Source: Smallanthus sonchifolius
Lineage: Eukaryota; Streptophyta; Magnoliopsida; Asterales; Asteraceae
Length of the DNA: 64,000 nt
Assembly: GCA_023525975.1 (NCBI GenBank)
Contig: CM042044.1
Span: 9,162,501-9,226,500 of the forward strand
Direction: 5' to 3'
The notes under the pieces are model-generated. The model did not search any database. It had not been told where the DNA came from and saw only the letters and a program-made list of their open reading frames with translations. The position numbers and the translations under genes are program-made. Below are positions 1-13,673 of the stretch, piece by piece; the stretch's first letter is position 1, and each line of letters opens with the position of its first letter.

Positions 1-3000
1 GATAATACGCTTTTTAAAATAAATGTTTATAAATTTCTTAATTTTAATTAAACTAACTATTAAATTTTCAAAATCAAAATGAAAAATTTATTTATAAATA
101 TCAAACTTAATTAAAAAAACTACTAATTAAATATGAGCAAACTTTATTCTAACATATATTTATTTCAAATACAAAAAGAAAATTTTTAATTTTTATATGT
201 AAAATTAAAAAATCTTGTTTTCTAATAATAAAATTTTAAAAATTCGTTTTTAATAATTAAACATTAAAACTTGTTTTTTTAAATCTTCTATCTTTTAATT
301 CTTGGTTTTTTTAAAACATTCACTTTTGATGATGATTAAAAAAACATAATTTGAGTCAATGGTAATAATTATGAATTGATTTGGTTAAATGTTTATTTAT
401 GTAATTTAAAATAAAATTGAGTTAAATATAGAAAGATTAAATAGTGTATATAAATGTGTTTTTTTTTGGGGGGGGGGGGGGATTTGTGTGGTGAATTGTG
501 GTGATGACACTTGTCAAAACCATTTAGTTTTTTTTATTATAAGAGAGATATATACGCGTGTAATTGGATCACTGGCGGGATCCCGGTTTTGAACCGTTAA
601 TTTGTACTAACCGCTTTCGCTCAATAAATATAATTTATTTTTTTAAAGGTTTAAATAATTTGTTTTAAAAGTTAAAACTATTACAATGATTCCCAACAAT
701 ACCGAGAATCCTCACTTGTTAGATTTACACATAAACATATATCCAAATAATGAAATATCATAAATTAAAACATTCATGCATCAAAATTACATAACATTGT
801 TCAAACATAAAAATACCAACCAATTAAAACTTTTAAACATTCATTGTCTAACACATCTACCATAACATAAACTCGGGAAGTCATTCTTGTGACAAGTAGC
901 CATTCGCCTATCCAGCCAGCCCATAAGTATCATATCTTCTCTAGTGAATTCTAGTTTAATCATTCAAATAATCATCATACATATACTTCATTCATCATTT
1001 TTACATTATGTCCTTTTATAAATATAGAGCGTATTCATTTTGTTTAAGCACATAGGTTTCATACATCCATCTACTGAAGTAGCCATTTCATCGTCCGTTT
1101 ACCGAAGTAACCGTTGTAGTCGTTTCATTCGTCTACCGAAGTAGCCGTTTTACATCCGTTACGGAAGTAACCGTTTCAACTGTCCTACCGTCGTAGTCCG
1201 TTTAACATATTGTCTACCATCGTAAGTCATATAACATCTGTCTGCCACACACGGTGTGAAAGTCCGTTTCATCCGTTTAGCGTCGTAGACGTTTCTTCCG
1301 TCTACCGAAGTAGCCATTTTACATCCGTTTACCAAAGTAACCGTTTCATCCGTCTCACCGTCGTAGTCCTCTTTTCCCGCCTACTGAAGTAGCGTTTCGT
1401 CCGTCTACCGAAGTAGCTGTCACATAATCGGAGGAAAAGGATGGATGAGTTGATTGGGTTTTGGAAGCGTTGGATGCAAAGACGACGAAATAAAGTAATC
1501 GACCAAAACCGAGCCATTTCTTCCCGGGTTAGAACGGAGAACGACATATGCATATTTTTCTTTATGACAACACAAAACGATAATCGGATGCAAGAATGAT
1601 GAACATGGTTAGTAACGCGAACCTGGTTGCAAATCCGATAACGGTTTGTCTTCAGTTTTGCAGATCATCAACCGGATAATTCACATCGTGATCGGAAATC
1701 CCCTCTCTCTCTCTCTCCTGTGGATAGTAGATCGCTACCATCTACCTGGTGGGCGGTGTTATTTACCTCTTCAGGTAATATAATGAGTCAAAACTTTGAC
1801 ATTTGTTATTTACATTTTAGAGATTGTTATGTCGATTTTGTTAATAGTTTTTTGGCATAATTTTTTGTATCATTTGTTTTTCATTTTGATAAATGACATT
1901 CGTATTTTTATGATTGTTACTCCAAAAACTCGTGACTAAAAAGTATATTATTAAACATAGACATAAGAAAATAATGAAAAAACACACAAAAAAAGCTTAA
2001 TAAAAACACTAAAAATAAAGTCATAAGTTAAAGATAAAAAAACAAAAAAAATAATAATAAAAAGACAAAAAAAATTAGTTCAAAATGAATAAATGTGAAA
2101 ATTCTAGAAATTTTAAAGTTTTAGTAAAAATAATAGTAAAATAGTCACTTTTTAATAAAATAAATCAAAATAGACATATTTCATAAAAAAATTCATGAAA
2201 AGAGAATATATATGCAATTTCAATTTTGGAGTTAAAGTAAATATGTAATTAATGAAATTTACATGAAAATATATTCAATTTTGGGTTTGAGTGGGATAAA
2301 TATTAAATTAATATAGTTTAAAATGGGATATATACAATTCACCCTTTTAACTTTATATGAAGTTGTTGGTAGTGAGTTTGGTGGAATTATTTATGCTATA
2401 AAAGAATTTTAAGAATTTTATCATGAGATTGTAAGCTATTTGCTTTTAAAACATCAATTAAATTCCCTCCTGATTTAGGGAAGGATAACATGAAGGAAAT
2501 TGAGATGAGTCATTATGTTTCATCCTTGTTGATTTTTTAAAATTTGAACCAAATGTTACCATTAGTATCAAGTTACAGCTTCATGGCTTGTGTGAATGCT
2601 GTAACACCGCGACCAACACATTTGACACCTACTTAGCTAGGATATCAACACATAAAATGGGTCTGATAACTGCAATAGTAAGATGGGTTTACAAGCATAC
2701 TATATTGGTCAACGGTAAAATGGGTTGAGAGTGGCCCGAAACTATTTTCTAATAAAACAGTTAGCGGACCAACCCGGGCCCATTCTGGTTTGTTTTAACC
2801 CGTATTAACGCATGTTTCAACCCATTACCCAAACAACATTAATGCATCAATCTTGATGAGTAAGATTTGATAGATAAACACATACAATTAGGTAAATGTT
2901 TAAGAGGCTATGCTAAAATGCAAGAAATTAGTACCTTTTCTGGATGAGGCTGCAGGTTCTAAAGTACAACAAACAATTCAGCTTCTAAATGCTGACAATA

Positions 3001-3190
3001 TCAACAAATCCCACCAGCCAAAATTCTCAGAGATAAAAGATATGTAACCATCATTGATAAATAAAACCCTTTTAAATCTAAATCAACGGCATCTGGTCTC
3101 GCTAGATATTACACCCACTGAAGAATGACTCGCCTTATTCCAAACGGTATAAGCATGCAGCTTGCTTAAAGAATGACTCACCTGATCCAT
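1..3190. other. AT-rich intergenic DNA with a minisatellite, no gene seen
   Basis: No convincing coding frame on either strand. It contains a homopolymer T then G run near 463-482, a degenerate minisatellite at about 1060-1430 (listed separately), a CT run near 1700-1725, and very AT-rich DNA from 1800 to 2350. Between about 2580 and 2880 there is a stretch of GGGTT/AACCC-rich sequence of the same style as repeats found in introns of the two long genes, so it is probably a small dispersed element. The short frames at 1210-1392 and 1329-1553 overlap the minisatellite and do not look like proteins. Confidence 0.6.
1060..1430. repeat. degenerate minisatellite, about 27-bp unit
   Basis: A motif close to GTCTACCGAAGTAGCCGTTT recurs about a dozen times (for example near 1131, 1300, 1327, 1351, 1378 and 1402), with spacing mostly near 27 bp. 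Two subtypes alternate: CCGAAGTAGCC and CCGTCGTAGTCC. The units are diverged, so the array is old. Confidence 0.75.
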
Positions 3191-3200
3191 CAATGCGGTT

Positions 3201-6200
3201 TTAGAAATCATCTGTATCATCATCCTTTACCGGGCCATCTTCAAAGCCCGAACCTGGTGCAAGCTCGTTTAGATCAAGAAACCTTCTTTTTCGTGCACCA
3301 GTTTCAAACTCATCTTGATCTGGGCTGTCTAACTTCATCGATGTTCCATTTTGTTCTTCCTGTTCAATCTTCGGGTCTTGTTCAATAACGGGTTGGTCAA
3401 TCTTCATCTCTTCATTTTCATTTTCATTATCAACATCATTATCATCATCGTTATCGTTATCATTATCATTATCAACATCATTATCATTATAGTTGTGATG
3501 AGCATCATAAGCATCGTCATCATTATTATTGGCATCGGTATCGTCACTACTTCCCATTGCAAACCCTGATTTCTCACTCGGTTCCGAGTGTTTATCTGAA
3601 CTATCGGAAGTCTCAGGCTTTTCTAATTCGGGCTCCGAATCTGAAAATTCAAACTGTTTGTAATCTATACGGGATTGAGCAGCCCGTCTACTACGTCTAG
3701 GACCCGTTCTCATTTCATTAGCTGATCTTAACTTTGTTTCACGTCGAGTCCGGCCCTGTAAATTCTTGGATCTTCTCGGCCTTTCTTCGCTATCTTCACT
3801 TGCACTTAAAAACTCTTCCCCTTCATCTTCATCTTCTTCATCTTCACCATTATCACCATCCCATCTGTACTCCTCATCTCCTTCAGAACTACTTGACATT
3901 TTCTTTCTTTCTTTTCGTTTTTTTAAATATTCTTCATCATACACAGCTTCACCAACTATATCATCGTCGTCATCAGCATCATCGTCCTCATCAGCATCAT
4001 TATAATCAACATCCATATCTGCCTCGTTGTCTGAAACCGCTTCAACAAACTCTCCTGCAGAATATCGTTGAGGCCTCTGCCTCCTTCGACTACTATGTGT
4101 AAAAACGATAACGGGTCAAAACGGGCCAAACACTTGCTATCCAATTTAAAATATATATATAAATAACAGAGTACCTTCGGTCCAGCTGTTCGGATTTATG
4201 AACATCATCACTTTCATCATAGTTGAGTGAATCAGGAGATGGAGGGCTGAAGGAGGTATTATGGTTATTGGGTAAGGGGGCGGGCCCACCACCCAATCTA
4301 CCATTTGTGAAAGCATCATGTCTCAAACCTTCTCTTCTTACAACTGGTTCTAGGGACTGTTGCTTACTTCTACAAAGGAAAAAAGATCGATAAAATAGCC
4401 AATAGAATATGTACAAGTGGCAAGATGTTCAGGTGGGAAACTGGTTGTTAAGGCCCGTGTCGCCATGTCAGGTTGCCAACATACACTTTTTGACCATATT
4501 TTATGAAAAATTAAAGTGTTAACTATGTTGAACCTGTTTGAGATAAAACAGAACCCAAATCGACCCGATAAATAATAAGTAAATAGGTGAAAATACCACG
4601 TCTAGAAATAAGAATTGAAAGAGTAAAGGTGAAGAATGAGTACTTGGTTATCTCGATCGCCTCATTGATTGACCGGTCATAATCATCTAAAAAATAATAG
4701 TGTAATGGCTTAATATGATAGGACCAAAGCACAAAAAAAGTATTTTAAAAAATTAAAAAATAATCGTACCAAAAGTGTAGGACACTTGTTTTCTACCACG
4801 AAGGGATCGGCCCGGACCAAATCCGTCTAGAATCATACCATCCAGAAGAAACGCCTCTCTATGTTGTTTCTTTAGAAGTTTCTCTTTCTTCTGCAACAAT
4901 GAAGAACAAAACAGAAACCATGAATGAAAACATTATAGTATACAATCAAAGAACTCTGTGCAAGATTATTTACAATCAGATAATCACTTCCATAATGTAT
5001 CCAAACACACCCTAAGAGGATGAGCACGGACACAAATAGGGAAAGTTAGAAAGTCAAAATTACCTTTTGGACTTTTTCAATCTCCGGAAGCATGTCGTTT
5101 TTTAGTTTCTTCCCGAGAGAGGCCTCCATTCTGTTTTTGCTAGTAAATAGCTTTTCCTGATGGAACACAAATGAAATGCTTAACCAAAAATATTAGAGGT
5201 GGTAATTTCGACCCGTTTACTTATTAACAGGCCTATTATGGTTATGTTTATCTCTAATGGGTCACATGGGTCGCACAAGTCAAAAATGTATATTTAATGT
5301 ACAAAACCTCCAAAATCATTCTTGAAAATTAATTACTGTTGAAAAAATATATTTTTTTTGTAAATATGCATGACCCCCATTACCTATGTATAAAAAAAAG
5401 AGTACAATTTTTTTGGACAAAATACTATCTACGTTTTCTTTTGTTATTTTATACTTTTATTTTGGTGTTTTGAACATAAAAGAAAATCAGTCATAACACT
5501 TACGGAAACGTCTTGAAATTCATCCAAATTAGTTGAAACTGTTTCCCATTGATAAGATGAAAACGAGTGTACATTTTTCCCCTTTCCTTTCTTCACCTCA
5601 ACTTTTCTAATTTCACGGTACAACCTCTGACCAATGATAGGATCATCTTCATACCTTTTCACCAACATACACATAATAAGTCCACATAAAATGCACAAAC
5701 TAACACCACTAAATGCCACCCATATAAAGTATAATATTTGCAACCATCATATTTTGCTTCTAATTGCAAATTAACCATCATTCGACTTGTGGAAATGTAT
5801 ATAGAACACGACAAAACTTGTTCTAAGAATGTTTTGTCTAAAACCACTCATTCTTGCAAAGTGTAGAGTTTTATTTTTTGGATTTTTGCATGTATAATGG
5901 TTTGTTTGCAATGAAAAGTCAAGTATGATGGTTTGAAAAGTAATAATTTTAAATAAATAGATGATTAAGAATTATTGGTATATTACCAGTAAGAAACTCC
6001 ATGAGAATCACCACCCGTACGTTCTTTACGAAATGCAGAAAGTGGAACACCGTGTTTTATGGAGTCATCTATATAGCTTCTGATATCATCTTGCTGCAAG
6101 AATTAAGGCATATACGCTTCACCAATGGTTACTAAAATTTATGTAATAAACAAAAATGCATTTTATAGAAGAGGACCCCAAGTAAACATATGATTTCAGT

Positions 6201-9125
6201 AGTTAATGCACCAAGCATTAAAAAGACCTAGAAAAAGATGGTTTTCTGAACCGTCATTTTTACTGAAACTGACATCGTTCTTATGATGAAGCCAAAAGCA
6301 CTACAATTTACAAAAAAAAAAAGAACAGAAATTAATTGAACTATGAAAATGTAATTGCAAAAGTGTAACTAATATAGTGATACAATCCGTGTGTATAATA
6401 GCACATTCTTGTATGAAGTAGTATTTAATTCACATTTTCACAAGAATGATAGTTTGAAAAATCAATCACTCTTTAAAAAAATTGTTACCTCAACACGAAT
6501 ATCACATAAAGCTTTCAATATCACCACACGGAGACCAGGATCAAGTGTCTTGTATGTATCAATTTCAGTCCTGAGAAACAAAAGTTGGAAAATTAGTCAT
6601 GAGCACAAAGGCCAAATACTATTATTCTAAACGCACAGGTCAGGGAACGAGCCAAGACAGGTTGTGTTCATCAGTCATGATAGATGTTCTTGGAATGGGT
6701 CAAGACTCATTGGCTCGGGGTTGGATTGACCGTACTCGCATTTTGATCTTAATTTCTTGAAATTTACATGTTTTAAGAATGATTAAAAATCGTATAAAAA
6801 GAATTAAAGCTAAAATTTGAAATAAAATGATTTGGAAGGTTTACACGTTCTAAATACATTTTGGGTGACTTTTGATTTAACTAGCTCCATCCCTTTTCCC
6901 ATTTCCATTCCATTCAAACCAACTTCTTTTATATATTTAACCATTTGACCCCAGGAACAAAATATAACCCAAATAACCCATTACAGAAAAATGGGTTGAA
7001 ATTGCAGCATCTTTAACCTATATAAATGACAAGAATAGCCTACCCGTGTGATGCAACTATAGGTAATTCTCCTTCTGAAACCTGCAATAAAGTTACAAGG
7101 TTAAATTTGGTAATAAGCAACGCTACATAAAACCAAAAATGATCAACTTAATTTACAAAAGTACCCAATGCCACCAATCTCTTAGCTTTCGGCATAGAAC
7201 AGTAACCCAAGTGTTTTGCCCTAACGCCATCCGAGTAACTGGAGGTATTGCCTAGACAAAAAAACATCAAAAAAAATAATAAAGTTAATGTTTATTGTTG
7301 CAATTAAGTGCAACAGTATGGTAAATATGAGCCGAGTTAACCAAATGAAATGGAAAATCATACATATGCCTCACAACCAACAAAGGATGCAATCTATGAA
7401 CTTTAGGAATTAGGAACTTGGTTAAAAATGGAAACTGGAAGAAGTCGAAAGCGAAGCAAAGTGTATGTAGATGCTTAGACTTAGAACCCCTTAAAAAGCT
7501 TCTTATAAAAATAAACTAGTATTTTTATAATTACAGATTTTGAAATCATACTTGGTACATATTTTAAAAAAATTGAAGGAAAAAAGAACAAATAAAATGT
7601 TTGTCGGTCAACCCAGCCCGTATAAAAAACTACCATTTTGATTTGAACTCGTTTTGACACGCCACGACTATGAAGGAGGGTAAGTACCCAAGTGTGCATT
7701 AACACATTGTCTTGCTTTCACGTTTTAGAATTTTAATCTCTTAATTGGTTTACTACTAGGTTATATCTAGTTGAACATAATGGCCAGATCACTTCGCATA
7801 TTAGTTTAAAATATGTACCTCTTCAAAGTTTTGCTTCAAGTGGTTCAAATGATAACATCAGTTAGTAATTTAGTATGGTTTTCTCCATGAGGTTCTTACA
7901 ACATGCTAGTAGCTTATTAAGGTTTCTAAGATTTCACCCAAATACAAAAAAACAATACATTTGATGGAACTTTCATATAAAAGACCTGTCTTTTGTTGGC
8001 GGTATGTTCTATCTAGAGCCAAAAACACCCCTTATACTCGAATCTTACAAAATAAATAAAAGATACTGAAATTTAATAATTGGGTCATTCACATGAAGTT
8101 CAGAAAACTTATCATATCTTCAAACAATGCAAGCAGGACCAATAACTAGAATTAAAACATGAAAAATCATATGTTTAAACGCACCACAAAGAAGTAAAAA
8201 AACTAGCTTATTACTGTAACTTAAGGAACCCAGATCACAACTAAAGAACCAGATAAATAGTTTGACCCTAAATAACTAGAATTTTGTCCTCATGTTCTTA
8301 TCAGTTATACTCCTCTAACTCAAAGATTCTCTAATAAATCAGACCATTGAACACAAGCAAACCAAAATATACCAAGAAACCAAAGCCTACCCTATTTCTG
8401 CAATCAGATGCAGTCTTTTCTTTTTCCAAAAAACCGAAACTATTTCTGTAAAAAAGATGCAATCTTTTTCTTCTCCAAGACCACATTGACAAGAAATACA
8501 CATTCAAATAACAGAAAATATGTTAGCAAAAATAAAAATTTCAACAGTATGAACATAATAACAACCTTCAGCAAAGGAATATGAATTTCACCCAATGTAT
8601 TATTGGGCGAAATAAGCGCGGTCTCGAGCTCTTCCACCGAGAACTCAGCTTTAATATTCAAAAGAGGCCTAAAAACCTGCAACACAAAAACCACATTTCA
8701 ATAATACTATAAGTTTAAGTTATATTTTTAGGGTTAAAAACTTAAAATCTCACATTTAAAAAGTTAAGAACAGAGGCCAGCTCCCACATAGACCTAATAT
8801 TCCACCGTGGCAACTGCGACGGCTCCGGCTCTCCGACCAACGGCGTAACGATGCCGCTGTACGGATTCGGCGGAGACGGCGGTTGTTCCTCCTCTTCTTC
8901 CTCCTCATCCTCCTCCACTTCGCGACGGGGCCTCCGCCGTGGCTTCTGCCGCCGTGAAACCACCACCGCCGCTTCTGCAACCGCGGCCTCGTAAATTCGA
9001 GCGGCGGAGCGAGCGGTGCATGCACGCGACGGCCGTTCTCGCCTCGCTACGACGTTGCCGCCGTTTGTAGTGTTCTTGATTCCGTCTCCGGGATGGATCG
9101 GCGACGAAGGTTGTTCGCCGGACAT
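3201..9125 (-). CDS. DDR4: DDT/WHIM-domain chromatin protein, DDR4-like (12 exons, 763 aa)
   Basis: Exons, in order on the minus strand: 9125-8754, 8676-8566, 7251-7165, 7081-7044, 6570-6489, 6093-5987, 5654-5504, 5156-5064, 4890-4770, 4686-4644, 4369-4175, 4092-3201. All junctions are GT-AG and the frame stays open for 763 residues. The N-terminus has basic and Glu-rich low-complexity sequence. A DDT-type segment starts near residue 107 (WNIRSMWELASVLNFLNV) and runs to about 161. A highly conserved-looking stretch follows (TRMALGQNTWVTVLC, about 168-182). A WHIM-like part is near 245-282 (GVSYWYEDDP), then a Lys/Glu-rich helix, predicted coiled coil, at 317-362. The last 270 residues are very acidic with Asp/Asn runs and basic patches such as RRSRRAAQSR. 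Established: DDT proteins of this group bind ISWI ATPases (CHR11/CHR17 in Arabidopsis) in nuclear remodeling complexes. Assignment to DDR4 is from remembered similarity; another DDT paralog is possible. Confidence 0.85.
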
Positions 9126-9580
9126 GATTGGGGGATCTTGAAGAGGAAAGATGCGAGTTTATGATTATGCACAAAAACTACACATTACAGATCAATGATT
9201 TGTGATAGTAGGTTTGAATACAAGTCAGAAATTGGAATCACAAACATGAAACCCTAGAATGCATCAATTTGGAATTGAGGGAAGTTGCAGGGTTTGATGG
9301 AAGGAGAAGAAGATTAGGGCAAAAAGAGTGGGTGTATAGAAAACCCAGGTTCTGTTCGACAAAGGTGAGGGCTTTGTGTACGGGGAACAAATTGAACAGG
9401 GAAACGACAGCGTTTTGCTTTCGCTTTGTGATGACTTCCAACTCTTTCACTTTTGGGATGTGAGTTTGGAAGGGAGGGGATGCAATCTTTGGAAGTTGTG
9501 GAGTTAAATCTTTAACGGATTTGATAACTAATTAAGGTTAGTATGATGTAATACCGTCGTTTTGTTCTGGCTTTAATTTA

Positions 9581-9838
9581 CGGTAACCGTTGGTGTATAC
9601 ATTGTCACACATTGTAAAATGTACTTCTTGTTTTGATAACAATACAAAACATGTGATACAAATGCAAAATAATTGTATTCATATGTTCATATCGTATATT
9701 CCATAATTCTTACGGTAGTTGATGATGTATACATTGTCACACATTTTAAAATACATACATTGTTTTGATAACAATACAGAACATGTGGTATAAATGCAAA
9801 GTAATAGTATTCATATGTTCATATCATACATTCCACAA
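9581..9838. repeat. tandem duplication upstream of the DDT gene, about 130-bp unit
   Basis: Two diverged copies (about 9581-9712 and 9713-9838) share GTATACATTGTCACACATT, TTGTTTTGATAACAATACA and ATTCATATGTTCATATC in the same order. They lie about 460-710 bp upstream of the DDT gene's ATG. Just beyond, GTTTGGGCAAGTTGTTATAG occurs twice (near 9917 and 9979). Confidence 0.8.
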
Positions 9839-9849
9839 TCACAAGAAAC

Positions 9850-12530
9850 AATGTTCAAATGATCAACCAGTTAAGCAAATAAATCAAGAAACAGGACAGA
9901 GGTATAAGATTGAATGTTTGGGCAAGTTGTTATAGCATTTTGTTGTCTTTGTTGGTGACTTCTTGCTACAAGTGAGTGTTTGGGCAAGTTGTTATAGCAC
10001 TAGTTTTCTAATCAAATTAATAGAAGATTATGAAATAAATCTATGACCTTAGTTAATAAATAGCATTTTTCAATTTAACAATATATTAAGATATAACGAG
10101 CCAGTTGAATGACGATGATGTGTGTCCAAATTTGTGTTGATGGTCTGGCAAGGTAACAAAAAGTTGATGTCATGTGTAGCCAAGTTGGTTTTAGAGATGG
10201 GGATTTGAGAAGTGAAGCGGGGTTTAATCCCTAGCACTGTAAAAATGGAACAAGATTTATCATGAGAATTCATTATGTGTTTTGAATTAGTATTGTTAGA
10301 CTGCCATCGTCGGCTTGATGAACTTGATTTGCTTGTCACGTGTTGGGTTTGAGACAGTTTGAAATGGGTTAACTGGGATTATCAAGATATAACCTAAAAA
10401 ACATTGATGAGATGTCCCTTTGATCTAGCTTTGAAGCAAGAATGGTTATTGACGAAGAGCATAGAATCTTGAATAAGATTTTATGAGGGAGGGTATGCAA
10501 GTTTTGAAAATGTGTACAGTTGAATGTCTAGCTACTCCGTATTATACAAGATACGGTAACTGGATGGATGTTTTGAATGAAGAACATTGCTAAAAAGGGA
10601 ATTGATGTCACAAAACTAATTAACTGTAAACCTACCACTAAACACTACATTTGTCCTTACGATACCTGATCTAATAAATACCTTTAAAGTAACTTTTGGG
10701 TTATGTTATTACACTTCTAACATTTTTTCTACTATTTATAGAGATCTCTATTAATGTTTTAGGGCTTTTCTTGTCTACTCTTAGCTAAAATAATATAACA
10801 TTGTCTATTTCTAATGGTTGAGAAGCGTTACCATTTGAAATTAGAAGGAAATAATTTATAGCAATGTTCTTTATATGTAGTTATAATTAATGTCTTAAGA
10901 GTAAAGGTTTACATGTTTTCTTAAATAAGTCTTTATTGTTAAAGCCTTTCAATTTCAATGAATTCACAAACTATTTAAGATTAATATGATGTAATTAATT
11001 GTTTTATTCACGACCAGACTTACCCTAGCTATAATATGTATTATGTTAGTGTAGAAATATTGGGTCACTTTTATTAAAATAATAATAAAATAAAATAACG
11101 ATACTCTCGTCATACGTGGGAAATCAACTTAGTAAAATACCGTTTACAAACCGGAAGAAAATAAGTATAAAATACAAATTTATATAAATAAATGATTCGA
11201 ACCGATGTGTTTAACGGGTACTCTAACGAGCGCATTCTTGAAATAAAATTGACTCGAGTCTTCAACTTTGTCTTTAGCTACAACAAAAAAAAACAAACTA
11301 AACGTTTTCGGTTTTGGTTGAGGATTTGTGTGCAACACGGGTCCCTTAAAACGGATTTCGCGCCTCCTCTAAGACGAACACCTCCTCTTAGACGAACGCG
11401 TCTGTCTCCTAAGGTACAACAACCAGAACTGTATGTGTACTACCAGAGATGTCCACGAGCGCCGATATTTTACCGGATAAAGTATGTGTGTTTCCTGTGT
11501 ACGGAAAAAAATAGAAAAAAATGGTGATGGAATGATTTTAGAGAGTACTACTCTCTAATTCTCTTTAATATTTTTATATAGTGCTTTTACTCTTATTTTT
11601 CCTCTAAACTAGAAATGAATCATAAGGTTCTAATTATATTAATTATATTCATACCAAAACTTCATATTTATTAATTTTATTTAAAAACAATTATAACATT
11701 TTTATGAGTCAAATAAAGCATCCATTTGATTAATTAATGTCAAATTAAATATATATTGAGCCATAACTACAACCTCCATAATGATTCATTACAATAATTT
11801 ATGAATCAAAAATTAAAACACATATATTGCTTTATGACAAAATTGTTAGCAATTAACCAAAAGATGCAACAAATTTCAATTATAGTCGCCCAAGTTTAGC
11901 AATATTCGTTCCAAGCACTTAACTTCGAGCATCGACATCCCATTCATTTTAGCTCTCTTTTGAACACGTTTTGTTTCATTGTGAAGTCTCACAAAATAGA
12001 ACACAAATCCCAAAAATAATAATTATATTAATCGCAGTTACATGTAATTATTTATATCCAAAGTTAGTGAAAACCACATTTTCACTAAATTTTCCAACAT
12101 TTAGACCTCTTTCAGTAGTTTAAGTAATATAAAACAATACCACACATCAATATTACTTTTTGACAAATTAGATTTTAATCATCTAAACTATAACATATTA
12201 CTCAGTAATATTTATAATAATATGGCAATTTGACAAAAAAACAATTCTAATTTTAACTTTCGTTTCCAAGGGCAATCAGTAGCATAATCATAAAAAGAAT
12301 ACACTCGATTTCCACTTGATTTCGCTTGTATGTTCACCCATTTTGTTTATAATTATCAGTTGAGCAATATCGAGTATAAATCTTTGATGATTAGCTATTA
12401 TGATTGTTCTTGAGTATTAAAATGAAAGTTAGGAGCGTCATTATTCAAATTGTAAGTATAGATTATTATCAGTTAATAACATATCCTATGGAGTTACATA
12501 CAAATAGCAAGCTTACATAATCACTATTTT
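9850..12530. other. intergenic, no gene recognised
   Basis: AT-rich intergenic DNA. The open frames here (10070-10339 minus, 11192-11527 plus) lack any recognisable motif or gene-like composition. The stretch at about 12200-12400 resembles 26510-26660 (both carry a TAGCATAATCAT box, an ACACTCGATT box and a CACTTGATTTC box), so it is a dispersed repeat of unknown class. Confidence 0.5.
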
Positions 12531-12535
12531 TTTTA

Positions 12536-12870
12536 TAGCCAATGAGCTGGTGGTGGAGTAGTAAGGAAGATATATGGTGTTCCTTGTGACCAAGGTTCGA
12601 AATCCTGCCCTCCCATTAGTTTCTGCGGCATGCAAATGACGCCTAGTTGTTAGGCTGATGCACCAGGGTTTTATCCACGCCGATCCAGGGTTCAAGCATC
12701 GGCTCTCCCTCAAGTCCGTAAGGCCGTATTGGGTGGAATTTTTCCTTGAATGCTCTCCAACTCTTACGACAAGTGGGCCCGGTTAAGACAACATATTAGC
12801 CGGAGTTGGACGAGGCTCTCCCATGTGACGGAGGGTGCGACGTTACAACAATCAATGTTCGCCGTTAAAA
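12536..12870 (+). mobile_element. probable tRNA-derived SINE
   Basis: Near the start, GAGCTGGTGGTGGAGTAGTAAGG resembles a pol III A box region, and 50 bp later AAGGTTCGAAATCCTG fits a B box (GGTTCGANTCC). A tRNA-unrelated body follows and ends in an A run (about 12868-12876). No clear target-site duplication was found, so the exact ends are uncertain. Confidence 0.5.
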
Positions 12871-13673
12871 AAAAACTAAATTTTGTTACATTTCCGTTTA
12901 AAAAAAATTGCTACATTTATTTTTTGCATGTACTTTTTTACTTGTTTTTCTAACTATATCATATTTGCTTTCAAATAACTAAGGAGGTTCACTGAATTTG
13001 ATAAAAATTCCTGATGTAACCACTTACTACGGTTGATAAACAACAAACCACACCAGTCGGTTTGACAATTTATGTGGTTTGACGGTTTTAACCACTTTTG
13101 TTGTTCTTAAATTACCTGTTTACATTAAAATTTACAAAATGACAAAGATATTGCATGATTATAATACATATAACTAACTACATATTCTAAAAATTGAATA
13201 TTATACAAACAACAACTGATAGACGGCTAGTTCGTTTTACACGAATGGTTTCAAGTTTTAAACCGGACCAATCGTCAAACTGAAAAAACCAAAAGGAACT
13301 ATTTGAATCTCAAACCAGTCAACTTACTTTAGTTTGAACAATTTATTTAAATTTATTAGTTTTTGAACTCCCCTACAAAGTAAGTTTTCATAATATATTT
13401 CACCATAAAAGAACTTAATAAATAATTACTTATCAATTTTAACACAAATCCAAACACCTTTTATTGGGAATTTCCATATATATAACTGGAAATCGAAATT
13501 ACATATGCCATACAGGCATGTAACATAAATACATAATACAAACATACTACACGACCACCTAAATCTCATCATAATGCCCATTGTTTTACATTGTTAATAG
13601 ATGTTTTAGTGGCTATTACAGATTCCATGAAATGGTATTAGTACCTTGATTCATCTTCTTTCATGTCTACATA

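Noticed and set aside
463..482. T then G homopolymer run (and a similar G run near 30741)
   Set aside because: Probably simple slippage or assembly noise; nothing around it suggests a function.
3351..4144. Plus-strand frames of Ile/Ser/His runs and a minus-strand overlapping frame
   Set aside because: They are antisense or out-of-frame readings of the acidic, repeat-coded last exon of the DDT gene.
10070..10339. 89-codon minus-strand frame upstream of the DDT gene
   Set aside because: Ser/Asn/Thr-rich with no recognisable domain; likely chance.
11192..11527. 111-codon plus-strand frame
   Set aside because: Contains a low-complexity CTCCTCTTAGACGAAC repeat, no motif, isolated in AT-rich DNA.
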